From NCBI GenBank assembly GCA_036186865.1, contig AP025067.1, positions 10,629,393 to 10,693,392 on the forward strand: a stretch of DNA of 64,000 nucleotides, given 5' to 3'. The notes under the pieces are model-generated. The model was not told the DNA's origin. It saw nothing but the letters and a program-made list of their open reading frames with translations, and did no database searches. The position numbers were made by a program, and so were the translations under genes. This document shows, piece by piece, positions 34,519-44,455 of the stretch (position 1 is the stretch's first letter; each line of letters opens with the position of its first letter). The DNA comes from Eustoma russellianum (lineage: Eukaryota; Streptophyta; Magnoliopsida; Gentianales; Gentianaceae).

Positions 34519-34685
34519 GGCGGAGATCGCTGCTATAATTCAATAAAACCGTAAAAAGCAGTACAGAAAGAAGGCGAGAAGAATGAAGAATTGATGCAGA
34601 AATCAAGGGAGCAGAAGGAGAACGGCGACGGCTACAGTCGCCGCCATGGATCGCCAGAGCAGCACGGGGGTTTCATTTCATAGAT

Positions 34686-34710
34686 ATACATATATATATA
34701 TATATATATT
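34686..34710. repeat. (TA)n between LINE A and LINE B
   Basis: ATATACATATATATA and further TA units. The same 15-mer begins at 41103, on the other side of LINE B, and may be its target duplication. Confidence 0.85.
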
Positions 34711-35517
34711 TTGAAACGGAGATTTTTACTAATAAGCAGCCCTCACTTATGGCGGAGGAATACCATAGTACATTCAAATGAAATACTAAAAACTTAGCGT
34801 TTGATGTTTATCAACAATCAATATATATACGATATGCCGCATTAAAACCTTGCCAAGTAAAACCACCCTTGTGGATAAAACCTTGGCGAAGGAAAAAGCG
34901 TACATATTTATATAGGTGATATGTTGATATGCACTATTGCATAATGTGGTACAAAAGGCAATCCGAAGACAAATGGGTTCGAAAAAGCTATAACGCGTTG
35001 TGAACAGCCGTCTTTGTATGTCGAAGCCGTGTATTGTGGTGGTGATTTCCGTCCTTGATTCCTCAAATGTTGCAGTGCAGCTACGGAGTTGAAGAAGTAC
35101 ATCCCGCCATAGAGAGCATATCCAGATCGAGATGATGTAAGCAGAGCATGCATGTAGAAGTAGGACGATCCAGGCTCGCATCCAATCGCCAGAAACATGT
35201 ATGTCTAAGTAAGTAATCAGTCCAGGATATATTAAAGCATACAATATAAACGGAGGACAGATCGAACCTGAGCTAGGTATGATAACCGCCAATCCGTATG
35301 GAAGACTTGACTGCAGTAAGTACAGCAAATATAACCCAAAGACGTCTGATGGTGAGCAAGTCGAGGGTATGGGTTGACGTGATGAGTGCATCTCGCAGGC
35401 ATAAACCCCCATGGCATGTCATTCCGGCAAACCCATATCATGAAACCAAATAGCAGCGTCAGCATGTGAGAGATAACATGCGTGCATCGCAAAGTGTGAA
35501 AAGCAAACGTACCAAGG

Positions 35518-35545
35518 CTGCCTGTACTGCGGATAGTACAGGCAG
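35518..35545 (-). repeat. LINE B 3' UTR hairpin 2
   Basis: CTGCCTGTACT (35518-35528) and AGTACAGGCAG (35535-35545): perfect 11 bp stem, 6-base loop, followed about 15 bp on by GCCAATCCATATGGATAAC. Confidence 0.75.
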
Positions 35546-35724
35546 GTATAAAGAGTTGTTGCCAATCCATATGGATAACCGCAACTATACTAAAAGGGTA
35601 CCTCCTAACCAAGCGGTCATTGTAATGGTGGCCATTGAACTCGGCAGCAATGACAGCGAAAAAAGAAGTTATAAGCATAGTCATGGTGCAGCATGAAAGC
35701 AAATGAACACAATGCGTACCGTAG

Positions 35725-35752
35725 CTGTCCGTGACTATTATGCCACGGACAG
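35725..35752 (-). repeat. LINE B 3' UTR hairpin 1, just after ORF2
   Basis: CTGTCCGTG (35725-35733) and CACGGACAG (35744-35752): perfect 9 bp stem, 10-base loop, about 40 nt after the ORF2 stop. Confidence 0.75.
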
Positions 35753-35792
35753 AATGTAGGAAAAATGACTAGCCATCAGGAAATGTAAGGAT

Positions 35793-38700
35793 TCAAGCAG
35801 TGCGCAAACTGGGCAAAGTAATATCCAACACGACTGAGGACCGAACCATAGGAGGAAGATTGTGTCCGTTGAAAGCAGTTTTGGCCGGATGAAGCATCGC
35901 ATGCTGCGCTAGATAATGTGCGGCCATATTAGTTTCACGATACGTGTGAACAAGATCCAGACGATGTTGATGGATTAGGTAGTGGAGTTGTCTGAGATGA
36001 TAATTTCCAGCAACATGTCGTGGGTTGTGAAGGCATGAGAGCAATTGTGCGCAATCAGTCTCAATAATTAGCATACGATAGAACGGAAGAAAATACAGCA
36101 GGCCAAAAAGTGTAGCCTGAATCTCTGCCTGTAAAGGCGTGCAAGGAGGCATGCGAAAGGAAAGGGCACCCTTACAACGGCCCTCCGTGTCACGCAAAAT
36201 TGCCCCTCCCGCTGCATAAAGACGACCTACTGCCGCATCCACATTTAACTTGAGCCTGCCTGAAGGAGATGTTTGCCATCTAAGAACTCTGAGGCGCGGT
36301 TGGCGAATGCGTGGGAGCCAGGAGATAGACAACGCAGGACCTGCTGCCAGCTTGGTGCCCTGAATCTTCCGCATCCACATATGAATATCAAAATGTATCG
36401 AATTCCGCAGAGTCGCTGTCGAAAAGCTTGTAGCATCCCCGTATATTAACTGTGCATACTGACTCCAAATGTTTGAAATTACAATGGATGGAATAACTAT
36501 TTTTAAGATGCCAGAGAGGGTGGAAAAAGTTGAACGATACCACCATGCCAGCAAATACTGTCGTAGAGGTAAAGAGACTGGAGGGACACCATGTAATTCC
36601 GCAGCAAAGAAGCTCCATAAATAACGAATGCGGGTGCAGTAAATGAAAACATGATCCACTGTGGCTGAGTATTCCTTGCAAAAAGGACATTGTGTTGGGC
36701 GTGCCACCAAGTATTGTCCAATATAGTCCTCAAAAGGCATGGCTGAATGGAAAAAACGCCATAATAGAATGCATATAGATGGCGATAGATGCTTGAACCA
36801 AATAAATTTCGTTGACAGTTGCGTTGGTCGTGGCATCCTACATATATCATAAGCCGATTTGAGAGTAAACTCTCCCATGGGTGTGGCTGTCCATGTCATC
36901 AGTGATCCTGTACCTGCTGTATGAGGTATACAAATGGGATGAGTGCGACAAATAGACTTCCAGATCGTAGAGTCTGTGAGCCTCGGAATATAATCACCGC
37001 GGCGTCCGTAACGAAAATGCATATATTGACTCCATAATGTGTCATGACATTGGTATGTCCACCAAATGCGGCACTGATAAGCCTGCTGCAAGTCACTGAA
37101 ATTACGTAGACCCAACCCGCCTTCCTCAACTAGAATAGTGATTTTGCTCCATGCAACCCAGCGATGTCTATCTCCCCAAAAATATGCCGACATTTTCCTG
37201 TCAAGTATGCGAATGATGGACTTAAGCATACCACCGGCTGCCATAATATGCAGTGGAAGTGCTGCGATGACAGAGCGTAGCAGGACAAGGCGGCCCGCCG
37301 AGGAGAGAAGACGAGAGTGCCATCCATGCAAGCGTTCATCCACATGTTGCAAAAGAGTGGAGCAATGTATAACCCGTGTGATGCCCTTATGAAGATAAGA
37401 ACCAAGATATCTGAAAGGCAAAGTTGATGCTCTCATTCCTAGAATGTCTTTAAAGCTGCGGCATTGTTGTGATGTGATATTAGTCGATGGTATGAAACTG
37501 ATTTTATTAAAATTTACTTTTTGCCCCGACGCTGTTTCATACGCTGTGAGAAAAGAGTGAAAACGCCTGAGATTGCATTTTGTACCCCGCAAGAATATAA
37601 GCAAATCATCTGCATAAGCCAGATGCGAGATAGCCATAGGTATTCTCCCTAAACGAAAGGAGCGTACGCGTCCCGATGCAACCAGTGCCTTCAGTCCCCG
37701 ACTGAACCCCTCAGATGCTAGTATAAATAATAAAGGTGATAAGGGATCTCCTTGCTTAACTTCCCTGAATGGCCGAAAATATGGTGATGGCTGCCCGTTG
37801 ATTAAGACAGACATCCTGGTTGCACTTAGGTGATTAATAATGATCCGAATGAGAAAACCTGAGAAGCTGAATGCCTGCAAAAGTTGTTGAAGATAATCCC
37901 AGCCTACCCGGTCAAAAGCCTTCATCATATCTAATTTCAAACATAACTGTGGTCCTCCTCTATCCAACATGTGAACCATTTCTTGGGCCAGAAGCACCTG
38001 AGTTGAAATATCCTTACCTGGAAGAAAACCCGTTTGTTCTGGGGAAATTAATCGTGGCAGCAGGTGTCCCAACCTAGTGGCAATAATACGAGTACAGACT
38101 TTGCTTATAAAATTTGTCAGGCAAATAGGTCGGAAATCAGCAAAAGTCTGTGGCGACTGGATTTTCGGAATGAGCGTAATTAGTGCACTAGCCATGACAG
38201 TCGGCTGGGGAACACCAATGAAAAATTCTTGTACAGCTTTAGTGACATCCAAATGTATGATGTTCCAACACGCGCGATAGAAATTGCCATGAAACCCGTC
38301 TGGACCCGATGCACTGTGGGGGTCTAAACTCCATACCGCTGTTTTTACTTCTGACTCCAATGGCAACTGTGTAAGCATGGTATTATCCTCCGCAGAGACT
38401 AAAGGAGGTATGTGTGATAATATTTCGAGATGACTATGCGTAGGCACACTTGAGAATAATTCCTTGTAATAGTCCACAGCAGCTACCAGAATTTCATCCT
38501 GCTGTGTCAGAAGTGTTCCCTGCGAGTTTCGAAGTTGACGAATACATAGGTGTGAGCGTCTACCTTTGACAAGGGAGTGAAAGTAGCGTGTGTTAGCATC
38601 TCCCTCTTGTAACCATTTGACACGTGCCTTTTGTTGCCAAAATTGTAACTCGTATTTTGATGCAAGTAAATACTGTGCTTTGGCCTGATAGTAATCCTCG

Positions 38701-39653
38701 CGTGCCGCTTCCGTGGGGTTAGCATCCCAATAAGCTTCCACAGTATTAAGATGTGCTTCTGCGTCCTTCAGTTTGCTGAATATGTTCCCAAAGATATTCT
38801 TATTCCAAGTTTGAATGTCTTTCTTAAGTGAAAACAATTTGGAGTAGAAACCCCGCATGCCGCCCGTAGTTGGATATGCTGACCATGCATGCTTCACATA
38901 ATTATTAAAATCCGGATGAGAGAGCCATGCGTCAAGGAATCTGAAGGACTGTCGAATATTTTGCGCACCCAATTGGCACTGTATCAAAAGCGGTGTGTGA
39001 TCCGACGTAACACGCGGTAAATGAGAAAGTCGCAGAGTGTCAAACAATTCATGCATCAAAGAGTTAATAAAAAACCAAACGAGTCTCCGGCGTACCCGAC
39101 CTAGACCACGACCTTCAGCCCAAGTAAACAGTGAACCCTGATAGGGTGGTGACATAAGAGAGCATGTCTCAATGCAGTCATTAAAATCCTGTAAAGCAGA
39201 CAATGATGGGGTAGAGCGGCCACTATGATCTTCAAGGGTGCGAAACGTATTAAAATCGCCGCCAACCATCCAAGGTAACTGTAATCCCTCCGAGAAATCA
39301 CATAATGCATGCCACAGTTGATGTCACTGCGTAGCAGTATGTTTTGCATAAACTAAGGAGAGAACGAAAGTATGCTGCTGCGAAATAGATGATAGAGTCA
39401 GATGCAGCACCTGTCCATGATCCTGTGTGGCAAGCAGTCGAAACTCATTATCACGCCAAAAAAACCAGATACGTTCCGACTGTGAAACATAACTTTGTGA
39501 AAAGCCAAGACGCAAACCGAATCTATTTATTTGTGTTGGGGTATGTTTAGGTTCAATTAAAGCTACTAGATGGAGACGATGTTCCCTAATCAACTGTTGC
39601 AATCGAGGTAATGACGGACGCATGCCTCGAATATTCCAGATTAATAAATTCAT
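35793..39653 (-). pseudogene. LINE B ORF2: endonuclease, reverse transcriptase, RNase H; one stop codon
   Basis: Starts MNLLIWNIRG at 39653, overlapping the ORF1 end by 68 bp. Endonuclease/exonuclease/phosphatase domain: NIRG, EPKHTP (metal-binding Glu), GGDFNTFRTLEDHSGR, SDHTPLLIQC. RT: FRPICLTNFISKVCTRIIATRL, QTGFLPGKDISTQVLLAQE, KLDMMKAFDRVGW, VKQGDPLSPLLFILASEGF and the active site HLAYADDLLIF. Then zf-RVT (CPFCKEYSATVDHVFIYC) and RNase H (KLNVDAAVGRLYAAGGAIL, TPLQAEIQATLFGL, IIETDCAQLLSCL, YRETNMAAHYLAQHA). The single in-frame TGA (39326-39324, codon 110) sits where an Arg CGA would fit, a CpG transition. All catalytic motifs are present, so the element died very recently or could be rescued by read-through. 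Confidence 0.92.
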
Positions 39654-40931
39654 TGATTAAGGTTAGAGGCACTTCCCTGAATGGCGTGAGAGGCGTGCGT
39701 GTCAGAATAGTCGATGGTGGCAGTGGAGGAAGGTCCTTTCTAGCACGGCGCTTACGCCGAGGCACCACTGGAATAAACGGCTCCTCCCCTGTCCGATCCT
39801 GCAGTCTAGAAATTAATATGTCGTCCGCAGGCGACGGATCAAATAGTTGCATGCGACGTGCTACTTCTGCGGGTACCGTTGAAATAGTTTCAACTTCAGG
39901 CGTTGGATCATCTGGCAAATCATTATCCGACATATGTCCAATATCCGTATGAATAACATCCTCAGGCAGTTGATGATCAGTGGCATCACAGAATGCATCC
40001 CTGATCTGTCCTTCTGCCACATCCAATGATGTGTCACCGTCAGCATTATTATCCGAAGGAGGCATTGCATCCAATGACACATCGGCCTCGTTTACTGGAG
40101 TTGGCGGGGAAGGCGATGATACCGTTGAAGGTGGAACTGGAACGGACTTCTTAACCGGCGTCCATCTTTGTTTCGGTGGTCTAGACGGGGGTGGAGGCGG
40201 AGGCGGTGGAATTTTCGATGATGTGGACAACTTTGGCGTACAAGCGGACTGGTCATGTCCAAGCCGATGACAAGCCGTACAAAATTTGGGCAAGTCCTCA
40301 TAAATCACTGACTGCAGTATTAGTCTTTTCTTTGCCTGAACATATATCTTTTGTGGGAGGTCCTGTGATACATCAACCTCAACACAAATTCGAGCTACCG
40401 AGGTCTGAGGCCCTCAGAGGTTGCAACATCAAGCTTTAGTGGGCTGCCGATCGGTTTCACTATTTCAAAAAGTGCATCACGACAATGCAGGTGGATCGGC
40501 AAACCAGGTAGTGCAATCCAGACCGGAACAATAGGCACATCAGCAGAAGGATCGAAGTCCACGGTCCATTTTGTGATCCGCATATGGCATCCGGAGATAA
40601 GCCATGATCGACGATAAAAACAGCGGAGATAATCCTCCTCGCGACGGAAATTCAATAAAATGTGGGTTTGATCAATGAGCGTTATGCGCAAATCTTGATG
40701 AAAGCCTATTTTTTCAAAAACTTCACGGATCACCTTCAATGGAGGTCGTCCATACCAAAACGTGCCAACCAAGGAATATTTGAATGGCGCGGCTAGGGCA
40801 TCGATTTTAGAATCGAGAAATGAGATCATAGGAATACCTTTGTGTCTAGAAACTGTTTGGGGTGAAATATTGATAGCTTGCGCCGATGTGGAGCCAGCAA
40901 CAATGGCAGCAAAAGATTTCGACGCCGACAT
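39586..40931 (-). pseudogene. LINE B ORF1 (DUF4283 and CCHC), one frameshift
   Basis: ATG at 40931 (MSASKSFAAIVAGS). DUF4283 block: IPMISFLDSKIDALAAPFKYSLVGTFWYGRPPL, RRSWLISGCHMRITKWTVDFDP, VPIVPVWIALPGLPIHLH. A one-base deletion near 40415 (within LRP-SVA; LINE A reads straight through here) shifts the frame. The second part has the zinc knuckle CTACHRLGHDQSAC near 40265 and a long Pro-rich, acidic tail that is less conserved. Upstream codons of the open frame run into (TA)n and are not coding. Confidence 0.88.
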
Positions 40932-41100
40932 TCTAACAACTCGATGGCGCGGACAGCAGAGAATTGCAGATGGAACACGCAGCAGGGAATAGCGATGGAA
41001 CGAGCAGCATACGCTAAAGGAGAAGACCGGTAATGCAGCGGCGGCGGCTAAAGCTGCCTGGATTTTCGCCAGAGGAAGCCCTGCGCCATCTTTTTTTTTT

Positions 41101-41135
41101 GTATATACATATATATACATATATATATGTGTGTG

Positions 41136-41230
<95 letters not shown>
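41101..41230. repeat. (TA)n/(CA)n microsatellite right of LINE B
   Basis: Mixed TATACA, GTGTGT, (CA)11 and then about 32 TA units. Translations rich in YI or HT come from it and are not proteins. Confidence 0.95.
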
Positions 41231-41232
<2 letters not shown>

Positions 41233-41345
41233 GGCCAAGATGGAAAATAAAGAGAAAGAATGAACTTTATGATATGATAAATAAAAAGATGTATATTATG
41301 AAAACATATATTCATAATACAAAAGTATATAATAAAGAAGAAACT
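41225..41345. repeat. Second copy of the 29045-29170 repeat
   Basis: ATTCGGCCAAGATGG and AACTTTATGATATG align with the copy left of LINE A; both copies lie shortly before a LINE 3' end in the same orientation. Confidence 0.6.
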
Positions 41346-41411
41346 ACATGAAAAAGAGAATAATACTCATATATATATATGTGTGTGTGTGTGTACACAC
41401 ACACACACACA
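41346..41411. repeat. (TA)n(TG)n(CA)n microsatellite left of LINE C
   Basis: TATATATATATG, a GTGTGT run and an ACACAC run form an imperfect inverted repeat (GTGTGTGTGT / ACACACACAC) directly against the LINE C poly-A. Confidence 0.85.
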
Positions 41412-41954
41412 TTTTTTTTAGAAAAGATCTTTTATTAAGAGAAAGCCTCACTTTTGGCGGAGGAAAACCATTGTACAAATGTCAGAATACGTGAATAAAT
41501 GGATCAAAAAGCCAATGATGAGATATCTCCAGTCGTATACGATATGTCGCATTAAAACCTTGCCAAGAAAAACCACCCTTGTGGATAAAACCTTAGCGAA
41601 GGAAAAAGCGTGCATATTTATACGACTGTCATTGATACCTAAGTTGTACAAGACAGTATACAAAGAGTTTGTATGTGATGCTGCCCAAAGATGATGTATG
41701 CCACTGGTGTTGAAAGGAAGAGCCATCTTGAGTTGGACTATGTTGTAATGCTGCCATAGTTGCGTGCCATTGTGATGCTCAGTCCGGATATCATCCGCGT
41801 GTAAGTGGTAAGGCATCCAAATTGGGTTGATCATCCATGCCATCCAAATCGTGTTGATCATCCATGCAATAGGCAAGTAAAAGCATGTGTGAAATATATA
41901 GAGAATACAGGAGAAAGCAGAGGAACCAATCCAGTATAAGGAACACATACCCAA

Positions 41955-41984
41955 CCTGCCTGCACCATCCGATGTGCAGGCAGG
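41955..41984 (-). repeat. LINE C 3' UTR hairpin 2
   Basis: CCTGCCTGCAC (41955-41965) and GTGCAGGCAGG (41974-41984): perfect 11 bp stem, followed by GCCAATCCATATGGGAGAC. A third, imperfect hairpin with the same kind of follower (GCCAATCCGTGTGGAAGAC) lies at 42195-42222. Confidence 0.75.
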
Positions 41985-42406
41985 GTTATTGGAGGAGAGC
42001 CAATCCATATGGGAGACCCGGGAAGCAGTGACATCAAAAAAACTATACCACAGACTCCTCTCAGCTCCAAGTGAAGTGGAGAAACATATTGTCGACCGAT
42101 ATACATGGGGCAAGTAAATTTGCTTCATCAGTGTAGAAAGAATGTGAAATCGCGACCTGATATGCAAAAGCAAAAGAAAAAAAACGAACCATGCCTGCCC
42201 GCACCAAATGTAGTGCAAGCAGAAAGGAGGGGACGGTGCCAATCCGTGTGGAAGACTGCATGTTTGCTAGTGTTGCAAGCGCACGCCAAATGGAGCTCAC
42301 AGTTATCACAACAGCCATTGATCATGGGAATTGAGACAACATTAATATGTATCATCAAAAGAATTATGCAGCAGCAGTGTATGAGATGAGCAGTATGCGT
42401 ACCGGG

Positions 42407-42436
42407 TCTGCCCGTGACTGTTAGGACACGGGCAGA
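42407..42436 (-). repeat. LINE C 3' UTR hairpin 1, just after ORF2
   Basis: TCTGCCCGTG (42407-42416) and CACGGGCAGA (42427-42436): perfect 10 bp stem, 10-base loop. Compared with LINE B, a U-A stem pair is replaced by C-G, keeping pairing. Confidence 0.75.
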
Positions 42437-42459
42437 AGATGCGAAAAAACAGCAAGCCA

Positions 42460-43000
42460 TTAGATTGTGAGTAAGTGCGCCGATGTGAGATCCAGTGCCA
42501 CGGATTCCTTGACCATGGAAGGAAGGGTATGACTGTTATACAACCCCATTGTAGGATGCATCATTGCATGTTGGGCAAGATAATGAGCCGGCATATTATT
42601 CTCCCGGTACGTATGAAGCAGTACCAGCTGATGCTGACTAACCAAATTGTGAAGTTGCCGAAGATGATAATTTCCTGTTGGCTGCCGAGGCTTACAGAGA
42701 CATGTTATCATTTGAGCACAATCTGATTCCACCATAAGCGAACGGTATAAGGGTAGAAAATAAATCAGGCCAAAAAGAGTAGCCTGAATCTCTGCATGTA
42801 ACGGTGTACTGTAAGGAAGACGAAAAGAAAGGGCTTGAATACAACCACCATCGTGATCACGCAAAATCACTCCACCTGCTGCATAATGTTGGCCAACTGC
42901 TGCATCCACATTTAACTTGAGACGCCCAGAAGGGGGTGTTTGCCACCGAATAATCCGAAGACGAGGAGTACGAATCCGAGGGAGCCAGGAGAGAGATAGA
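42460..43000 (-). pseudogene. LINE C ORF2 remnant, RNase H domain
   Basis: Open from the microsatellite junction to a stop at 42460: SWLPRIRTPRLRIIRWQTPP, then RNase H (KLNVDAAVGQHYAAGGVIL, TPLHAEIQATLFGL, MVESDCAQMITCL, YRENNMPAHYLAQHA). The reading frame is intact in this part. RT and endonuclease are missing through 5' truncation. The open frame continuing beyond 43000 runs through microsatellite and antisense LINE D and is not coding. Confidence 0.88.
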
Positions 43001-43002
43001 GA

Positions 43003-43018
43003 ACACACACACACACAC

Positions 43019-43096
<78 letters not shown>
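43003..43096. repeat. (CA)n(TA)n microsatellite between LINE C and LINE D
   Basis: About 8 CA units (43003-43019) and 38 TA units (43021-43096). It separates the truncated ends of two LINEs in opposite orientation. Confidence 0.95.
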
Positions 43097-43099
<3 letters not shown>

Positions 43100-43621
43100 G
43101 TGGAGCAGCAAGCAGTCCAGCCAAGCTCTCCACTCGCTGAAGCAGGCTTGTTACAGAATGTAGTACAGCAAGCTATAGATACCCTCATCAATCTAGATGT
43201 TGAGCTTCCTATGCAGCAAAATATATCCAAACTGAGGGCATTGTTGGAACACATATTGGAGGAAACAGATGACTTATTGGTCGCGACAGCCTCGGACTCT
43301 GAAATATTAGTGCAATGACAAATTAATAGTAGCAACAGTGCACCTACAGAAAATAATTTGGATGAACACTCAACTGGTATCATTGTTGCAGCTCCCTCGG
43401 ATTGGAAAAAAGAGCTAAATGATTCGTCTGAAGAATTGCAGCGAAGAATGGCAATGCTAGAATCATCGGAAAACACCACAGATCAGCTTATCCAAGAACT
43501 AGATGATCCACATCCTATATCTAGACGTCGAAGGACCAAACAGGAGATGCTTTCATCATATCCACAGGGATCAGATAGAGTGACATGTTCTTCAAACTGC
43601 AACACTTCATCATCCCAATGA
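43097..43621 (+). pseudogene. LINE D ORF1 C-terminal part
   Basis: Open in one frame apart from a TGA at 43316-43318. Acidic and helix-prone (PLAEAGLLQNVVQQAIDTL, ELNDSSEELQRRMAMLES), with a basic patch ISRRRRTKQEM near the end. No DUF4283 or knuckle remains. Identified as ORF1 by its position directly before the ORF2 start, not by sequence. Confidence 0.55.
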
Positions 43622-43931
43622 ATTGTCTTATATGGAATGTGTGTGGGATCGCTATCTCTTTGGTGCGCATCCGGAGGCTTGTAAAATCTCATAAACTTCA
43701 GTTACTGACAATTATTGAATCGAAAAAATAGCCATAATCTTTCACGCATTCGAATGAAGCTTAACGTTTCCCATGCAGAAGTTACATGTGGAGGGAAGGT
43801 ATGGAATTTTTGAATAGTACAGCTCTTCGGTTACTGTCTATAACACATGGTGAACAATGCTCTCATTTTCATTTTCAATTGGTTGGCACTAATATTGTTG
43901 TATGGTTCACGCCAATATATGGGTTACATAC
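43618..43931 (+). pseudogene. LINE D ORF2 start (endonuclease N-terminus)
   Basis: MNCLIWNVCGIAISLVRIRR then LQLLTIIESK, matching the LINE B ORF2 start (LIWNIRG, LIEPK). Frame broken after about 37 codons. It continues to the CATAC target site of element E. Confidence 0.78.
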
Positions 43932-44455
43932 TGACAAAATTCAACTAACGAGCCAAATCAATTAGCAAAAATAAGAGCTGGAAGAACTAAGCGATGAAAC
44001 GAGGAGAAGATTGGAGAGATGAGGAAACAGAATTTGCATAACCATTTTCATATCGGGTTACAACTGTAACCCAGCTTATATACACAGCGGGAAGAAGAAG
44101 AAAGGGCCGAAATTACCAAACTATCCTTACTTAACTAACTAGACGAATTACAACTCAAAGGGCAAAATGGTAACTTCACAGATTTTAAATCTTTCCCGCT
44201 ACACCACATCTTCTTCTACCTCTGCCCACTTCAATCCGGATACAACCCCCAAACTGATCCCTTCACACTGACCACCACAGCACTCAAGCCTCAAGCCTGA
44301 AATCACCATCTCAAAGCTAAACCTTCATAACACCATCCTGCTCCAACAATTTACTCATACTCAACCAATTACCCGCACAATTGCTTTCACTGCCATGAGA
44401 CTCTTCTGCTTGATCATCACGAATACGTTCAGCTTGCTCACTCAAGTCTTCAACA
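43932..44455 (-). repeat. 3' LTR of E (524 bp)
   Basis: TGACAAAATTC to CTTCAACA. Nearly identical to 46624-47136, for example TATCGGG versus TACCGGG. Confidence 0.92.

Larger units (their letters stand above)
29192..34685 (-). mobile_element. LINE A (non-LTR retrotransposon), broken
   Basis: Minus-strand L1-type element: 5' end near 34685, ORF1 from 34518, ORF2 ending at 29863, 3' UTR ending in a short poly-A (29192-29199 read as T). The endonuclease, RT and RNase H are all recognisable but split by many shifts. ATAGAT occurs just outside both ends (about 29186 and 34680) and could be part of a target duplication. It differs more from LINEs B and C than they do from each other. Confidence 0.9.
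34711..41100 (-). mobile_element. LINE B, near-intact
   Basis: About 6.4 kb minus-strand element with 5' UTR (41100-40932), ORF1, ORF2 and 3' UTR. ORF2 is a single frame of 1286 sense positions interrupted by one TGA; ORF1 has one single-base deletion. The 3' end reads into AAAATATATATA rather than a clean poly-A. Candidate target duplication: the 15-mer ATATACATATATATA at about 34685 and at 41103, weakened by its microsatellite nature. Confidence 0.92.
41412..43000 (-). mobile_element. LINE C, 5'-truncated
   Basis: 3' poly-A (T-run 41412-41418), 3' UTR, and ORF2 only from the RNase H domain on. The truncation at about 43000 abuts a CA/TA microsatellite. Its 3' UTR shares with LINE B a block of about 60 bp (34830-34900 and 41550-41620, AAAACCTTGCCAAG... 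type) and the ORF2 tail is clearly closer to B than to A. 5' truncation is typical of target-primed insertion. Confidence 0.9.

Noticed and set aside
34786..35702. Minus-strand ORFs of 208 and 156 aa
   Set aside because: They lie in the LINE B 3' UTR in sense, have no recognisable domain, and do not occur in LINE C as intact frames.
39980..40270. Plus-strand Gly/Ser-rich ORF
   Set aside because: Antisense of the Pro/Thr-rich ORF1 tail of LINE B.
41014..41351. Several overlapping ORFs on both strands with YIYIYI or THTHTH peptides
   Set aside because: They are translations of (TA)n and (CA)n microsatellites.
42857..43318. ORFs through 43003-43096 joining LINE C and LINE D sequence
   Set aside because: The microsatellite is open in all frames; the join is accidental.
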